Counted from the stretch's first letter, positions 20,669-29,023 are shown. The stretch: DNA of 47,545 bases from Anaerolineae bacterium (GCA_028277515.1 JANQGC010000110.1:1-47545); one strand, 5' to 3'. Translations and numbers: made by a program. Notes: generated by a model not told the origin, from the sequence alone.

Positions 20669-21166
20669 TTAAAGGCTTTGCGCCAACACCTTCATGGCGG
20701 CGTCCAAATTGCTCATTTGTACGGGGCGGATAGGGGGAATGTTATGCCGATCAGGTCTGAGAGATTTTGCATCTCTTAAGTATACATGTCCAATTTCTTG
20801 TGGTGTTTTGGTTGTATTCCAATGAACAAGGACGCGAATACACAATGGTAAGCCATCCGGTACGGCCATTTCATGACCACAAAGGAGGGCTGTGTTAAAC
20901 CAACCTAGCTGACGAGCGGCAAAAGCGGGATAGGTGGCGTCTAAGTCATCTGTTGTTGTTAAGTAAATACTGGCTACGTCATCGATTTCGATTTGATTCA
21001 CCCGGCAAAGCATGGTTAACAGTTCGCGGGTCGCTTCAAGGATTTCATCTTTATCATTGCTTGTAACGGTGGTCGCACCTCGCACCCCACGACACATCAT
21101 CGGCCTTGACTCACGGTCGGATGCGTTTTGCACATTTCTATTTCCATCTACGCCATTTGTACTCAT
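20669..21166 (-). CDS. aroH: Chorismate mutase, AroH type
   Basis: AroH converts chorismate to prephenate, the branch to Phe and Tyr. The 165-residue protein has the AroH start CRGVRGATTV (residues 25-34), followed by IEIDDVASIYLTTTDDL, YPAFAARQLGW, and RVLVHWNT near the active site. About 22 residues precede the conserved start; an ATG at 21100 would give the standard N-terminus, but AAGGGG about 8 nt before 21166 supports the longer form. First gene of the aroH-aroF operon, 30-35 nt after the attenuator terminator. Confidence 0.93.
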   Translation of the reverse strand: MSTNGVDGNRNVQNASDRESRPMMCRGVRGATTVTSNDKDEILEATRELLTMLCRVNQIEIDDVASIYLTTTDDLDATYPAFAARQLGWFNTALLCGHEMAVPDGLPLCIRVLVHWNTTKTPQEIGHVYLRDAKSLRPDRHNIPPIRPVQMSNLDAAMKVLAQSL

Positions 21167-21195
21167 CTTACTATCCCCTTTATGTATTTTAAAAC

Positions 21196-21228
21196 AAACA
21201 AAAAAAGCGCGGCTTCGGAGCCGCGCTT
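21196..21228 (-). terminator. Attenuator terminator upstream of aroH
   Basis: The minus strand has AAGCGCGGCT (21228-21219), loop CCGA, AGCCGCGCTT (21214-21205): a perfect 10-bp stem followed by seven T, then GTTTG. It lies between the leader peptide and aroH, downstream of the operon's own promoter, so it must be crossed for aroH-aroF expression. It would also stop read-through from the methyltransferase gene at 21403. Confidence 0.88.
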
Positions 21229-21271
21229 ATTGTTTCCTGGTCTTTTGCCTATCCTAGCTTTAGCTGGTGAT

Positions 21272-21361
21272 TCAGGCTGACCTCCCGTGCAACAAGTGCG
21301 ACCCAGGTGATATGCCAAAAAAATAAAAGCCAAAGCTAAAATAGGTGTAAGAACTCGTCAT
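21272..21361 (-). CDS. Phe/Tyr-rich leader peptide of the aro operon
   Basis: This 29-codon ORF runs from ATG 21361 to TGA 21272 on the minus strand. Residues 5-15 are YTYFSFGFYFF: eight of eleven are Phe or Tyr, the two end products of the AroF/AroH branch. The rest has no aromatic residue. It sits right after the operon promoter and before the intrinsic terminator, the classic layout of ribosome-mediated attenuation. The predicted +1 is only about 4 nt from the ATG, with no ribosome site, so translation is probably leaderless. Codons 8-12 form one strand of an 11-bp helix with 21265-21255. Confidence 0.85.
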   Translation of the reverse strand: MTSSYTYFSFGFYFFGISPGSHLLHGRSA

Positions 21362-21371
21362 GATGGCGCAT

Positions 21372-21400
21372 ATCATAACAAACGGTTGGGCATCCGTCAA
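21372..21400 (-). promoter_or_regulatory. Promoter of the attenuated aro operon
   Basis: The minus strand reads TTGACG (21400-21395), exactly 17 nt, then TATGAT (21377-21372) with upstream TGT (extended -10). It begins 3 nt after the methyltransferase stop codon. The predicted +1 is 21365. Confidence 0.8.
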
Positions 21401-21402
21401 CC

Positions 21403-22092
21403 CTAATTTTGTTTTTGAGCTAATAATAAGGTCACTTTGCTGTTTTTCACAACAACCTTTTTTATCTCCAATACGAACCCGGACCCGCTAAAAAGATCAT
21501 TTAATTGTCGATAAGGTTCATTTTTGATAGAGGAATTCTCACTTTGATCGACACTGGATGAAGATCGTTGGCCTGTTATGTAATAAAGCCATTCGATTCC
21601 TTTTACGATTGGGTTTGTACCGGTCAATTGGGCGGCGGGAACGATAATGAAGTACCCGTCTGGTTTGAGTACATTGTAAACAGATTCGAGGGTGGATGCC
21701 TGAAGGATGAATTCGCTGGGAAATGTCGATAGGATGCTGTCAAATGTATTTTTCTGAAAAGGGAGCTGTTGAACCGGGCTGCGGACAAGATCGATTGGGG
21801 CATTGATTTTTCCAATCCTCACTTTAGCTAAACGGACCATATAGGAAGATAAATCAATGCCAGTGACGTTGAATCCGGCCTGGTTTAAGGCTAAAAGCAT
21901 GTGGCCTGGACCGTGGGCGATCTCCAATACTCTTGGACCACTTATATAGACTATCGCTGTACGCTGCCATTCACGCCATAGTCCAAGGGAAACGATCCAA
22001 CTCACACTATCATAGGTGAAGGCTAACTGGTTGTAGAGCAGGTAGAATCCAAAGCGGACGACCCTCGCCCAAATATTAGAAAATGCTTTCAT
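21403..22092 (-). CDS. Class I SAM-dependent methyltransferase
   Basis: The 229-residue protein has the Rossmann SAM site VLEIAHGPGHMLLAL (motif I), acidic GIDLS (motif II), and FDSILSTFPSEFI (motif III/IV). It resembles UbiE-type small-molecule methyltransferases. A hydrophobic N-terminus (FGFYLLYNQLAFTYD) precedes the fold. The substrate is unknown. It lies 45 nt after the Fmt-like gene on the same strand and directly before the aro promoter, with no functional tie to aro visible. Confidence 0.82.
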   Translation of the reverse strand: MKAFSNIWARVVRFGFYLLYNQLAFTYDSVSWIVSLGLWREWQRTAIVYISGPRVLEIAHGPGHMLLALNQAGFNVTGIDLSSYMVRLAKVRIGKINAPIDLVRSPVQQLPFQKNTFDSILSTFPSEFILQASTLESVYNVLKPDGYFIIVPAAQLTGTNPIVKGIEWLYYITGQRSSSSVDQSENSSIKNEPYRQLNDLFSGSGFVLEIKKVVVKNSKVTLLLAQKQN

Positions 22093-22137
22093 GTTTTGTT
22101 TTGATTCATTATGAGAAGTATTAAGATAGCACGCTTT

Positions 22138-23064
22138 CTATCTGGCTTGCAGTGTTCCAGGGTTGAATTGTATCCAAATGTGATCTCCTTCTCTTTTGAT
22201 TGGTTGATTTAGTTGATCTTCTAAGATAAAGGCATTGGCAGTGCGGACGGCCGTTTGGAAATATTTTCCTTTGATGAGGTAGGCATGGTTCCATTCGGCC
22301 GTGCCGCGTATGAAATTGAATGCTCTTCTGGCAGACCAGCTTGTGGGAATGATGAAATCATCGGCCGAAGGAGCTGGGTACGTGCTGCTGCCGCCATCCT
22401 GAGGGTTGGCATTTATTTGCCTCGCTTCAATCTGAGGGATAACATTTAAAATTAAATCGACCCCCTCTCTGGCCAAAGTTTGATCGGCTTCAATTCCTGT
22501 AATTCCAGCAGAAAAATCAACAGCTTTTTGAGTCACAATAGGGCCTGTGTCTAATCCCTCGTCCATGAGATGCAGCGTGATACCTGGCTGTGCTCCTAAT
22601 CGAAATGTCCAAAATAAGGGGTATGGTCCACGCAGTACCGGCAGCAAAGATGGATGAAGATTCAGAAATCCTAATTCAGGCAAATCGAGAATTTCCTTTG
22701 GAATTCGTTTGGGGAAACAGGCGACAATTGCCAGGGTAGGTTTCAAATCTTGAATTGTTTGCAGGACTGCCTGATGATCCAAAACCTGGACCTCAAAAAT
22801 TGGGAGATTATGGTTAAAGGCTATATTAACCAACCTGTTTTGGATAAATGGGTTCGTCATGGGAAGAGATGTTGCTAGCTTTTCAGGTTTAACCCTTTTT
22901 ATACCATTGGGGGCGCTGCCAGGAATAAAAATAGACGATGGGCGCAGACTTTTTGCTAATAATGTATGCAAAACCAACCTCGAAAATTCGTTGTCCATTC
23001 CCCAGAAAACGAATCGCCAATCATTTGAAAAATGATAGATCATTTGAATCACTCTGGTGGTCAT
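22138..23064 (-). CDS. Formyltransferase-family protein (Fmt-like)
   Basis: The protein (308 residues from the outermost ATG) has the formyltransferase N-terminal fold with NLHPSLLPVLRGPYP (Asn-His catalytic pair) and DEGLDTGPIV (catalytic Asp), as in methionyl-tRNA formyltransferase. The rest differs from true Fmt: the start DWRFVFWGMDNEF replaces the usual MRIVFMGTP, and the C-terminal domain is divergent. It is therefore probably a paralogue acting on another amine, possibly a sugar nucleotide or small molecule. Met8 (23043) is a likely alternative start, because the outermost ATG overlaps a TATAAT on the same strand. Confidence 0.78.
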   Translation of the reverse strand: MTTRVIQMIYHFSNDWRFVFWGMDNEFSRLVLHTLLAKSLRPSSIFIPGSAPNGIKRVKPEKLATSLPMTNPFIQNRLVNIAFNHNLPIFEVQVLDHQAVLQTIQDLKPTLAIVACFPKRIPKEILDLPELGFLNLHPSLLPVLRGPYPLFWTFRLGAQPGITLHLMDEGLDTGPIVTQKAVDFSAGITGIEADQTLAREGVDLILNVIPQIEARQINANPQDGGSSTYPAPSADDFIIPTSWSARRAFNFIRGTAEWNHAYLIKGKYFQTAVRTANAFILEDQLNQPIKREGDHIWIQFNPGTLQAR

Positions 23065-23167
23065 TATATACTTTGTTAGACAAGCAGCCTATTTGGATAG
23101 AATTGATCCTAATCAATAGGACGGTAATAATTGAAAGAAATTTAAGGGGGAGCTGTAAGGATTTTTT

Positions 23168-23473
23168 ATGGCCCGAGAAACGAAAACGATAACAGTTGTG
23201 ACGTGTGCCATGCTTGGTGAGGAACTGCCTGCTTTGAGTAGACCACCCTTCCCAGGCACCCTCGGTGAGCGACTATACAATGAAATTTCCCAGTATGCTT
23301 ATAAATTATGGACCGAGCGAGCAACGTTGCTAATTAACCATTATGGACTTAATATGGCTGATCCTCGGGCGCAAGAATTTTTATTTCAGCAAATGGAGGC
23401 CTTTTTATTTGAAGGGGGAGGAGATAATCCTGCCAATGCAGGACCTCCTGCGAAAGGTGCACCGACAAAATAA
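23168..23473 (+). CDS. yggX: YggX-like Fe(2+)-trafficking/oxidative-damage protection protein
   Basis: This small protein (101 residues) matches the YggX family along its length. It has an N-terminal conserved Cys (Cys13, VVTCAML), PPFPGTLGERLYNEIS (compare YPGELGKRIYNEIS in E. coli), WTERATLLINHYGLNM (compare Q-T-MLINEKKLNM), and QQMEAFLFEG. In enterobacteria YggX protects iron-sulfur clusters from oxidation. A Pro/Gly/Ala tail follows residue 80. It has an AAGGA ribosome site 6 nt before the ATG. It is convergent with the ATP-grasp gene. The assignment is from remembered family sequence and is strong. Confidence 0.85.
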   Translation: MARETKTITVVTCAMLGEELPALSRPPFPGTLGERLYNEISQYAYKLWTERATLLINHYGLNMADPRAQEFLFQQMEAFLFEGGGDNPANAGPPAKGAPTK

Positions 23474-23479
23474 CTGTGA

Positions 23480-24742
23480 TTAAGAAATCATTGGAAGAAG
23501 CGGTTCGATTTTGAATTGAAGGTTTTTATGAGCTTTGCGTAGAGACGTTTCCACAAGATCCGGTGTTGGTCCTTTGGAGAAGATAAATCCCAGATAACCA
23601 TCCCCCTCCGGCAATGGTACCAATGGATTATTTAAATGAGCGGTGATTTCTATCCCTTCAACGTAATTCACTGCTTTCGCTTTTTCAATTCCGTTCACCT
23701 CTTTTAATAACCCCGAACCGGGAATTGGGATCATCATAACTCCCCGCGCATCCTGCATATTTTTTTCTAAATTGAGTTCAAGGCCGCAAGCCTGGCGTAG
23801 TATCAACTCCTCAAGGGAGGTTTCCATGCCAAATTGCAATGTGCGGGAACATAATCCGCCAATGGAACGGCCGGCCACTTCAATAATCCACGGACCTGCT
23901 TCATTGATTCGCATTTCAGCATGAACGGGACCTGTCCTTAAACCGAGTGCTTGCGCGGCCTGCATGGCACATCGTTTTATTTTTTCTTGCTTAGCAGCCG
24001 GCAGCCGGGATGGAGTCGTGTAGATCGTCTCCTCAAAAAAGGGTCCGACCAGGGGATCAGGCTTATCAAAGATAGCAAGAACAATCAGTTGGCCATCATC
24101 CATCAATCCTTCAAGAGCGACTTCTATGCCTGGTATATAAGACTCAGCTAAAAAGGGTTGGGGCTGATTCTGCCCACTCAGGAACCGGAGCAGCTTAGTT
24201 GTGCGCTGGATGGCGGAAGCGAGCTGTTCCGGATCATCAGCCCGGATGACACCCCGACTGCCATTTAAGTTTAGCGGTTTTACGACGCAGGGATAATCCA
24301 CTTGTTGAGTGATGGTTAGCAGATCATCAGTCGTCGTGAACAATCGGCAAGCCGGTGATGGAACGCTATGAGATTGAAGAAGCTGCCGCATCTTGTATTT
24401 ATTTCTTGCTGCTTTGACGGCTTCCGTTGAGTTATGGGCCAACCCTAACCGTTCGCTGGCTTCTGCGGCAAGGACTGTGCCACTATCATCTACCGCGAGG
24501 ACAGCGTCGATTGGATTTTCCCGTGCGAATTCGACAATTTGCTGCAATGCTTCATCCTTTCTTTGAAATTCAAGCGTTAAACCCTGATCCCAATTTGCAA
24601 AGAGTTGGCGAGGAGCATCAATTCCTTGAATGATTTGAACATTCAGCTTTTCGGCCGCCATGAGAAAATCGGTACCGCGGTAGGAGCGGGAAGTCGTTAA
24701 CAACAAAACCCGATGCTGGTTCACTTTTTTGTCTTCTTGCAT
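23480..24742 (-). CDS. ATP-grasp domain ligase
   Basis: This 420-residue protein has an N-terminal Rossmann-like lobe (RVLLLTTSRSYRGTDFLMAAEKL), then the ATP-grasp core. Seen: YPCVVKPLNLNGSRGV (nucleotide-binding Lys and Gly-rich loop), FLAESYIPGIEVALEGL, and the metal-binding PVHAEMRINEAGPWIIEVAGRSIGG. It resembles PurK-like and L-amino-acid-ligase-type carboxylate-amine ligases. The carboxylate and amine substrates are unknown. The ATG at 24742 coincides with the predicted +1, so the mRNA is probably leaderless. Divergent from uvrC. Confidence 0.85.
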   Translation of the reverse strand: MQEDKKVNQHRVLLLTTSRSYRGTDFLMAAEKLNVQIIQGIDAPRQLFANWDQGLTLEFQRKDEALQQIVEFARENPIDAVLAVDDSGTVLAAEASERLGLAHNSTEAVKAARNKYKMRQLLQSHSVPSPACRLFTTTDDLLTITQQVDYPCVVKPLNLNGSRGVIRADDPEQLASAIQRTTKLLRFLSGQNQPQPFLAESYIPGIEVALEGLMDDGQLIVLAIFDKPDPLVGPFFEETIYTTPSRLPAAKQEKIKRCAMQAAQALGLRTGPVHAEMRINEAGPWIIEVAGRSIGGLCSRTLQFGMETSLEELILRQACGLELNLEKNMQDARGVMMIPIPGSGLLKEVNGIEKAKAVNYVEGIEITAHLNNPLVPLPEGDGYLGFIFSKGPTPDLVETSLRKAHKNLQFKIEPLLPMIS

Positions 24743-24748
24743 AACCCT

Positions 24749-24754
24749 ATTATA
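24749..24754 (-). promoter_or_regulatory. -10 element abutting the ATP-grasp start
   Basis: The minus strand reads TATAAT followed by exactly 6 nt and then the ATG at 24742, which would be +1. No clear -35. Confidence 0.5.
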
Positions 24755-24800
24755 ACTGCTTTGTAATTTGGATAGCGGTGATGAGACTATCTATTTTGTA

Positions 24801-24806
24801 TATAAT
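24801..24806 (+). promoter_or_regulatory. -10 element abutting the uvrC start
   Basis: TATAAT is followed by exactly 6 nt, then ATG at 24813, the predicted +1. No Shine-Dalgarno sequence and no strong -35. It decides the uvrC start over the in-frame TTG at 24768. Confidence 0.5.
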
Positions 24807-24812
24807 AATGAT

Positions 24813-26687
24813 ATGAGCTATACGCCACCAGACAACGTAAAAGAAATTCTGAAAAATCTACCAAAAAAGCCAGGTGTCTATTTACACAAAAACAATCTCG
24901 GCTCGGTCATTTATGTCGGGAAGGCGATTAATCTACGCAATCGTGTCCGTTCATACTTCCACAAAAATGTAGATTCGATCAAAACCCGCCGCCTTCGTAG
25001 AGAAGTATGTGATATTGAAATTATCACCACTGATTCTGAATTAGAGGCTTTATTACTTGAGAACACGTTGATTAAAAAGTATAAGCCCCGCTACAATGTG
25101 CGCTTAAAGGATGACAAAAGATACCCCTATATAAAGATTCATTGGGCTGATGATTTTCCAAAAGTGACTGTGACCCGGCGCATGATTCGCGATGGATCGC
25201 GTTATTTTGGTCCTTATACATCCGTTTGGGCGGTGCATCAGACGTTGGATTTATTACGGAAAGTGTTTCCCTATTTAACTTGTGATCGGACGATTAATGG
25301 ACAGGATACGCGAGCCTGTCTGTATTATGACATAAAGCTATGTAATGCCCCCTGTATTGGTGCAGTGAACCGAGAAGAATACCGTCATATGATTTCAGGG
25401 CTGATGGATTTTCTGAATGGTAAATCGGAACATATTCTCATGCAGCTAGAGGAGAGGATGAATCGTGCTGCTGAAAATTTACATTTTGAGAAAGCGGCCG
25501 AATACCGCGATCAATTAGCCGCCGTGAATCGCATTGTCACCAAACAAAAGGTGATTGCTGCGGCGAACACCGACCAGGATGTGATTGCTTTTGCCAGAGA
25601 AAAAGGGGACGCCTGTGTACAGGTCTTTTTTATCCGTCATGGCAAGCTCATTGGCCGGGAATATTTTCTTCTGGACGGTACTGAAGGGGAGAGTGATGAA
25701 GATGTTCTGCAGGAATTCGTCACGCAATTTTATGATGATGCGGCACACATTCCGAAAGAAGTGCTGCTACCGCATGAAGTTGCCGAAGCGCAGGTGATCG
25801 AAGAGTGGCTGCGCAGCAAAAGGAGCACAAAAGTTACTTTACATGTGCCTCGAAGAGGGAAGAAGAAGGATCTCATTGAAATGGCTTCGGCCAATGCCGC
25901 GGATACTTTGGCAACATTGAGGCAGCAATGGGACGCGGACCGGTCCCGCCATGTGGAGGCGATGTCAGAATTACAAAATACGCTTGATTTGCCTGCTCCG
26001 CCGGCGCGAATTGAGTGTTATGACATCAGTCATACCCAGGGTGCGCAAACGGTTGGCTCAATGGTTGTATTTGTGCAGGGTGCTCCACGAAAAAGTGATT
26101 ACCGGCGCTTTAATGTGCAAACGGTTGGCAATGATGATTATGGCGCGATGAAAGAGGTGTTGACGCGCCGGTTCCAACGCTATATGGATTATCAGGCCGG
26201 AGAGCTTCATGATCCCAGCCAAATTGGAAAAATTAAGAAGCAGACAGCCTGGGCGCTTTTGCCTGACCTCTTATTAATTGATGGGGGGAAGGGGCAACTG
26301 GCAGTTGTTTTAGAAGTTTTGAAATCATTTAAATTGGAGGATGAGGTACCGTTGGCGGCACTGGCCAAGCGGGAAGAGGAAATCTTTGTCCCCGGCCGGT
26401 CAAAACCCTTCCTTTTACCACGTCGATCGCAGTCACTTTTCCTTGTTCAAAGAGTGCGTGATGAGGCACACCGCTTCGCCAATCAAGGCCACCGCAAACG
26501 CCGATCAAAGGTGGGAGTTGCATCTATTTTAGATGGTATTCCAGGGGTGGGTCCCAAACGACGGCAAAAGCTGCTGACCCATTTTGGTTCATTGGATGAT
26601 TTGCGAAAGGCAACGGCCGAAGAAATTGGTTCTGTTCCAGGTATTCCGCTTCATGTTGCCGAGTCTATCAAAGCTCAGCTTGATTAA
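24813..26687 (+). CDS. uvrC: Excinuclease ABC subunit C
   Basis: UvrC makes both incisions in nucleotide excision repair. The 624-residue protein has the GIY-YIG nuclease (KPGVYLHK to VIYVGKAINLRNRVRSYF), four Cys in RACLYYDIKLCNAPCIG, and the UVR UvrB-binding motif (HFEKAAEYRDQLAAV). The RNase H-like 5' nuclease has ARIECYDISHTQG and LLIDGGKGQL, and a tandem helix-hairpin-helix ends the protein (GIPGVGPKRRQKLLTHF). The ATG at 24813 was chosen because the longer TTG start would precede the -10 element. No LexA box is visible here. Confidence 0.96.
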   Translation: MSYTPPDNVKEILKNLPKKPGVYLHKNNLGSVIYVGKAINLRNRVRSYFHKNVDSIKTRRLRREVCDIEIITTDSELEALLLENTLIKKYKPRYNVRLKDDKRYPYIKIHWADDFPKVTVTRRMIRDGSRYFGPYTSVWAVHQTLDLLRKVFPYLTCDRTINGQDTRACLYYDIKLCNAPCIGAVNREEYRHMISGLMDFLNGKSEHILMQLEERMNRAAENLHFEKAAEYRDQLAAVNRIVTKQKVIAAANTDQDVIAFAREKGDACVQVFFIRHGKLIGREYFLLDGTEGESDEDVLQEFVTQFYDDAAHIPKEVLLPHEVAEAQVIEEWLRSKRSTKVTLHVPRRGKKKDLIEMASANAADTLATLRQQWDADRSRHVEAMSELQNTLDLPAPPARIECYDISHTQGAQTVGSMVVFVQGAPRKSDYRRFNVQTVGNDDYGAMKEVLTRRFQRYMDYQAGELHDPSQIGKIKKQTAWALLPDLLLIDGGKGQLAVVLEVLKSFKLEDEVPLAALAKREEEIFVPGRSKPFLLPRRSQSLFLVQRVRDEAHRFANQGHRKRRSKVGVASILDGIPGVGPKRRQKLLTHFGSLDDLRKATAEEIGSVPGIPLHVAESIKAQLD

Positions 26688-26717
26688 TCACTTCAAATTA
26701 TTTTTGCTCTAGCCGAA

Positions 26718-27284
26718 TTATGTTTTTCCGGCTTGTATCTGTTCCAATTGGCCGGCACACAGGAGTATAGCCAATGCAGAAGGGCCATCACCGATCTGGT
26801 TAGCCCTAGCCATCTTCAAAACTTCCTCAATTGGTTTAATGTGGATTTCGATAATTTCGGCCGGTTCCCGATCCACCTGGCCAAGTATGACATCTGTGGC
26901 CAGGAAAATGTGGCCAATTTCATTGCAGATGCCGTCGGCCGTGTAAAACTGCCCGATATAATCCAGCTGGACATAGGTTCCGCCTATTTCCTCTCGTAAC
27001 TCTTCCTTGGCAGCCGATTCAAGGCTTTGACCAGGCTTAACGCTGCCAGCCGGTACCTCAAGAACCCAATCATCAACCGTGTAACGGTAGTGATTTATGA
27101 TCACTATTTCATTGTTTACAGTTACCGGCACAATCCAGACAGCCGGTTCTTTTTCAACGATGTTATATTGCCCTTTCTCGCCATCGGGGGTGATGATTTC
27201 ATCTTGTCTGATGTTGTACCAGGGACATGACCAGGCAATGCGGCTGGATAATGTTTTAAATGGTTTATTCTGACGCATAATCAT
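26718..27284 (-). CDS. NUDIX hydrolase (ADP-ribose pyrophosphatase-like)
   Basis: The 188-residue protein has the Nudix box GQSLESAAKEELREEIGG, with Glu in the place of the canonical first Arg, which occurs in this subfamily. It also has EVPAGSVKPG, typical of ADP-ribose pyrophosphatases. Upstream strands WIVPVTVNNEIVIINHYRY and the FYTADGICNEIGHIFLA segment support NudF/ADPRP-type enzymes that hydrolyse nucleoside diphosphate sugars. It starts 4 nt after the trpF stop with no ribosome site, so translational coupling is likely. Confidence 0.88.
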   Translation of the reverse strand: MIMRQNKPFKTLSSRIAWSCPWYNIRQDEIITPDGEKGQYNIVEKEPAVWIVPVTVNNEIVIINHYRYTVDDWVLEVPAGSVKPGQSLESAAKEELREEIGGTYVQLDYIGQFYTADGICNEIGHIFLATDVILGQVDREPAEIIEIHIKPIEEVLKMARANQIGDGPSALAILLCAGQLEQIQAGKT

Positions 27285-27288
27285 AAAT

Positions 27289-27948
27289 TTAGGTGGGTTG
27301 TTTGGCTAACCTTATGAAGTCGCGAACCAATGCCGGGTCTTTTATGCCGGGTTTTGCTTCTACGCCACTGGCCACATCAACTGCAAATGGTTTCACGGTA
27401 GCTGCTGCTTCTGCAATGTTGTGAACATTGAGACCGCCGGCGAGCATGAGGCCGGGAATGGAATGGGCAAGCCTGGCGCTCAACTCCCAATTACCTGTTT
27501 TTCCAGTGCCGCCACGCAGGGTAGGATGGTACGTGTCAATGAGCAGTTCCGGCAGAGATTCATTCTCTCTTGGTGATCGATACCATTCTGCTTCCGCTTC
27601 GGCAATTTCTATTGAAGTTGGTTGGATTGCTTTATAGGCACGGCCGAAAAGCGGTGATTCATTGTCGCCAATGATGGATGGGACCTCATCCCCACTGAGC
27701 TGGGCGAAATCGAGCCGACAATCTTGCATAACTTGGCTCATTTTTTGTACGGACTCATCTACAAAAACGCCAACCAGGATAGGGCAGTGATTTGATTGTC
27801 GCAATGTCGTTACGATTTCTTTGACTGATTCAATTTCAACTGCTCTTTTGCTTGGCGGATAAAAAATGAAACCGAGATAATCGGCGCCGGCCTCAACCGC
27901 TGTCCGGGCATCCGCTAAATTGGTTATGCCACATATTTTTACTTTCAT
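27289..27948 (-). CDS. trpF: Phosphoribosylanthranilate isomerase
   Basis: TrpF performs the third step of tryptophan synthesis. The 219-residue barrel starts MKVKICGITNLADA (catalytic Cys6), contains GADYLGFIFYPPSKR, the LIDTYHPTLRGGTGKTGNW segment with the catalytic Asp, GLMLAGGLN, and AVDVASGVEAKPGIKD near the end. All match the family. It lies 17 nt after the beta-hydroxyacid dehydrogenase gene and 4 nt before the NUDIX gene, on the same strand as trpB. trpA, trpC, trpD and trpE are not in the window. Confidence 0.95.
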   Translation of the reverse strand: MKVKICGITNLADARTAVEAGADYLGFIFYPPSKRAVEIESVKEIVTTLRQSNHCPILVGVFVDESVQKMSQVMQDCRLDFAQLSGDEVPSIIGDNESPLFGRAYKAIQPTSIEIAEAEAEWYRSPRENESLPELLIDTYHPTLRGGTGKTGNWELSARLAHSIPGLMLAGGLNVHNIAEAAATVKPFAVDVASGVEAKPGIKDPALVRDFIRLAKQPT

Positions 27949-27965
27949 GGGTTTATCTGAAATGG

Positions 27966-28865
27966 TTAGTTTGATGGGCGGCCGATTTCCATTCCGGCCA
28001 GATTTTCCAAGGCCTTGGCCAAGGCATGGTTTCCTTCTTCGCCCAGTCCCTGTTTTTGCAACGTTCGATAGAGTTGAAATACGGTGCCTGTGCCTAATAG
28101 AGGAATGCCTAATTGATCGGCTGCTTCTAAGGCCAGGCGAAGGTCCTTTTGTTGCAGATCAATCGTGAAACCGGGACGCCAATCGCGATTTATGACTTGA
28201 GGACCACGATTGCTGAGCATCCAGCTGCCGGCGGCTCCCTGGGTGACGGCAGCAAGTGTTTTTTGCAAGTCCAGCCCCCCGGCCTCGGCAAACAACAATG
28301 CTTCTCCGACGCCCAACATGGTGACGACCACCAAAATTTGGTTAACTAACTTAACCATTTGACCTGCTCCAATTGATCCGACATGCGTAATGGCTTTGCC
28401 CATTGCTTCAAAAGCGGGCATCGCCCGGGTAACTTGTGTCTCATCTCCACCAATCATGATGCTTAATGTGCCTGACTGGGCACCTTCGCTGCCTCCGCTG
28501 ATGGGTGCATCAAGCATATGGACATCTTTTTCAGCAAGACGAGCAGCGATTTCTCTTGTGGTGTGGGGGCTGATCGTGCTCATATCAATCAGTAGGCTGT
28601 CCTCTCTCAGGCCATGAATGGCGCCATTATCACCTAGAATGACCGCCTCCACGTCAGGAGTGTCACTTACGCAGACAATGATGATATCGCTGTTAGCGGC
28701 CAATTCAGATGGGTTTTTCATGCCTTTAGCGCCTGATTCAATTAAAGGATCCATCCTTGAAGCGGTGCGATTCCAGACATTTAAGGGAAAACCGGCATTT
28801 AATAAATTCCTGGCCATCCCTCTGCCCATAATCCCTAATCCAATGAAGCCAATCGTTTCACTCAT
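27966..28865 (-). CDS. NAD(P)-dependent beta-hydroxyacid dehydrogenase (HIBADH/GarR family)
   Basis: The 299-residue protein has N-terminal dinucleotide site GFIGLGIMGRGMARNLL (residues 6-22), family signature DAPISGGSEGAQSGTL, and the catalytic Lys in GAGQMVKLVNQ. These enzymes oxidise 3-hydroxyisobutyrate, reduce tartronate semialdehyde, or reduce succinic semialdehyde/glyoxylate; sequence alone does not choose. It lies between trpB and trpF but has no known role in tryptophan synthesis. A palindromic repeat fills the gap to trpB. Confidence 0.9.
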   Translation of the reverse strand: MSETIGFIGLGIMGRGMARNLLNAGFPLNVWNRTASRMDPLIESGAKGMKNPSELAANSDIIIVCVSDTPDVEAVILGDNGAIHGLREDSLLIDMSTISPHTTREIAARLAEKDVHMLDAPISGGSEGAQSGTLSIMIGGDETQVTRAMPAFEAMGKAITHVGSIGAGQMVKLVNQILVVVTMLGVGEALLFAEAGGLDLQKTLAAVTQGAAGSWMLSNRGPQVINRDWRPGFTIDLQQKDLRLALEAADQLGIPLLGTGTVFQLYRTLQKQGLGEEGNHALAKALENLAGMEIGRPSN

Positions 28866-28895
28866 ATTTGATTCTTGTCACTGATTGTTGTACAT

Positions 28896-28993
28896 CTAAA
28901 ATTTGACAACTTTTTATTAAATGATTTTCGCCAATATTCAAGTGAAAAGTTGTCAAATTTCTTCGTGAATATATTTTTGTAAAAGTGTACTGA
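28896..28993. repeat. Palindromic dispersed repeat, copy 1
   Basis: AAATTTGACAACTTTT (28899-28914) is perfectly repeated inverted at 28945-28960, 16 bp with a 30-nt loop. The loop (ATTAAATG, TTTTCGCC, TCAAGTGAAA) and flanks up to AGTGTACTGA match copy 2 at 31824. It lies between the dehydrogenase start and the trpB end. Confidence 0.8.
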
Positions 28994-29023
28994 TGTTTCC
29001 GTTCTTTAAATTTCGGGTTTTTT

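Noticed and set aside
21167..21402. T-box or riboswitch upstream of aroH
   Set aside because: No T-box core motif or known aptamer was seen; the Phe/Tyr leader ORF explains the terminator better.
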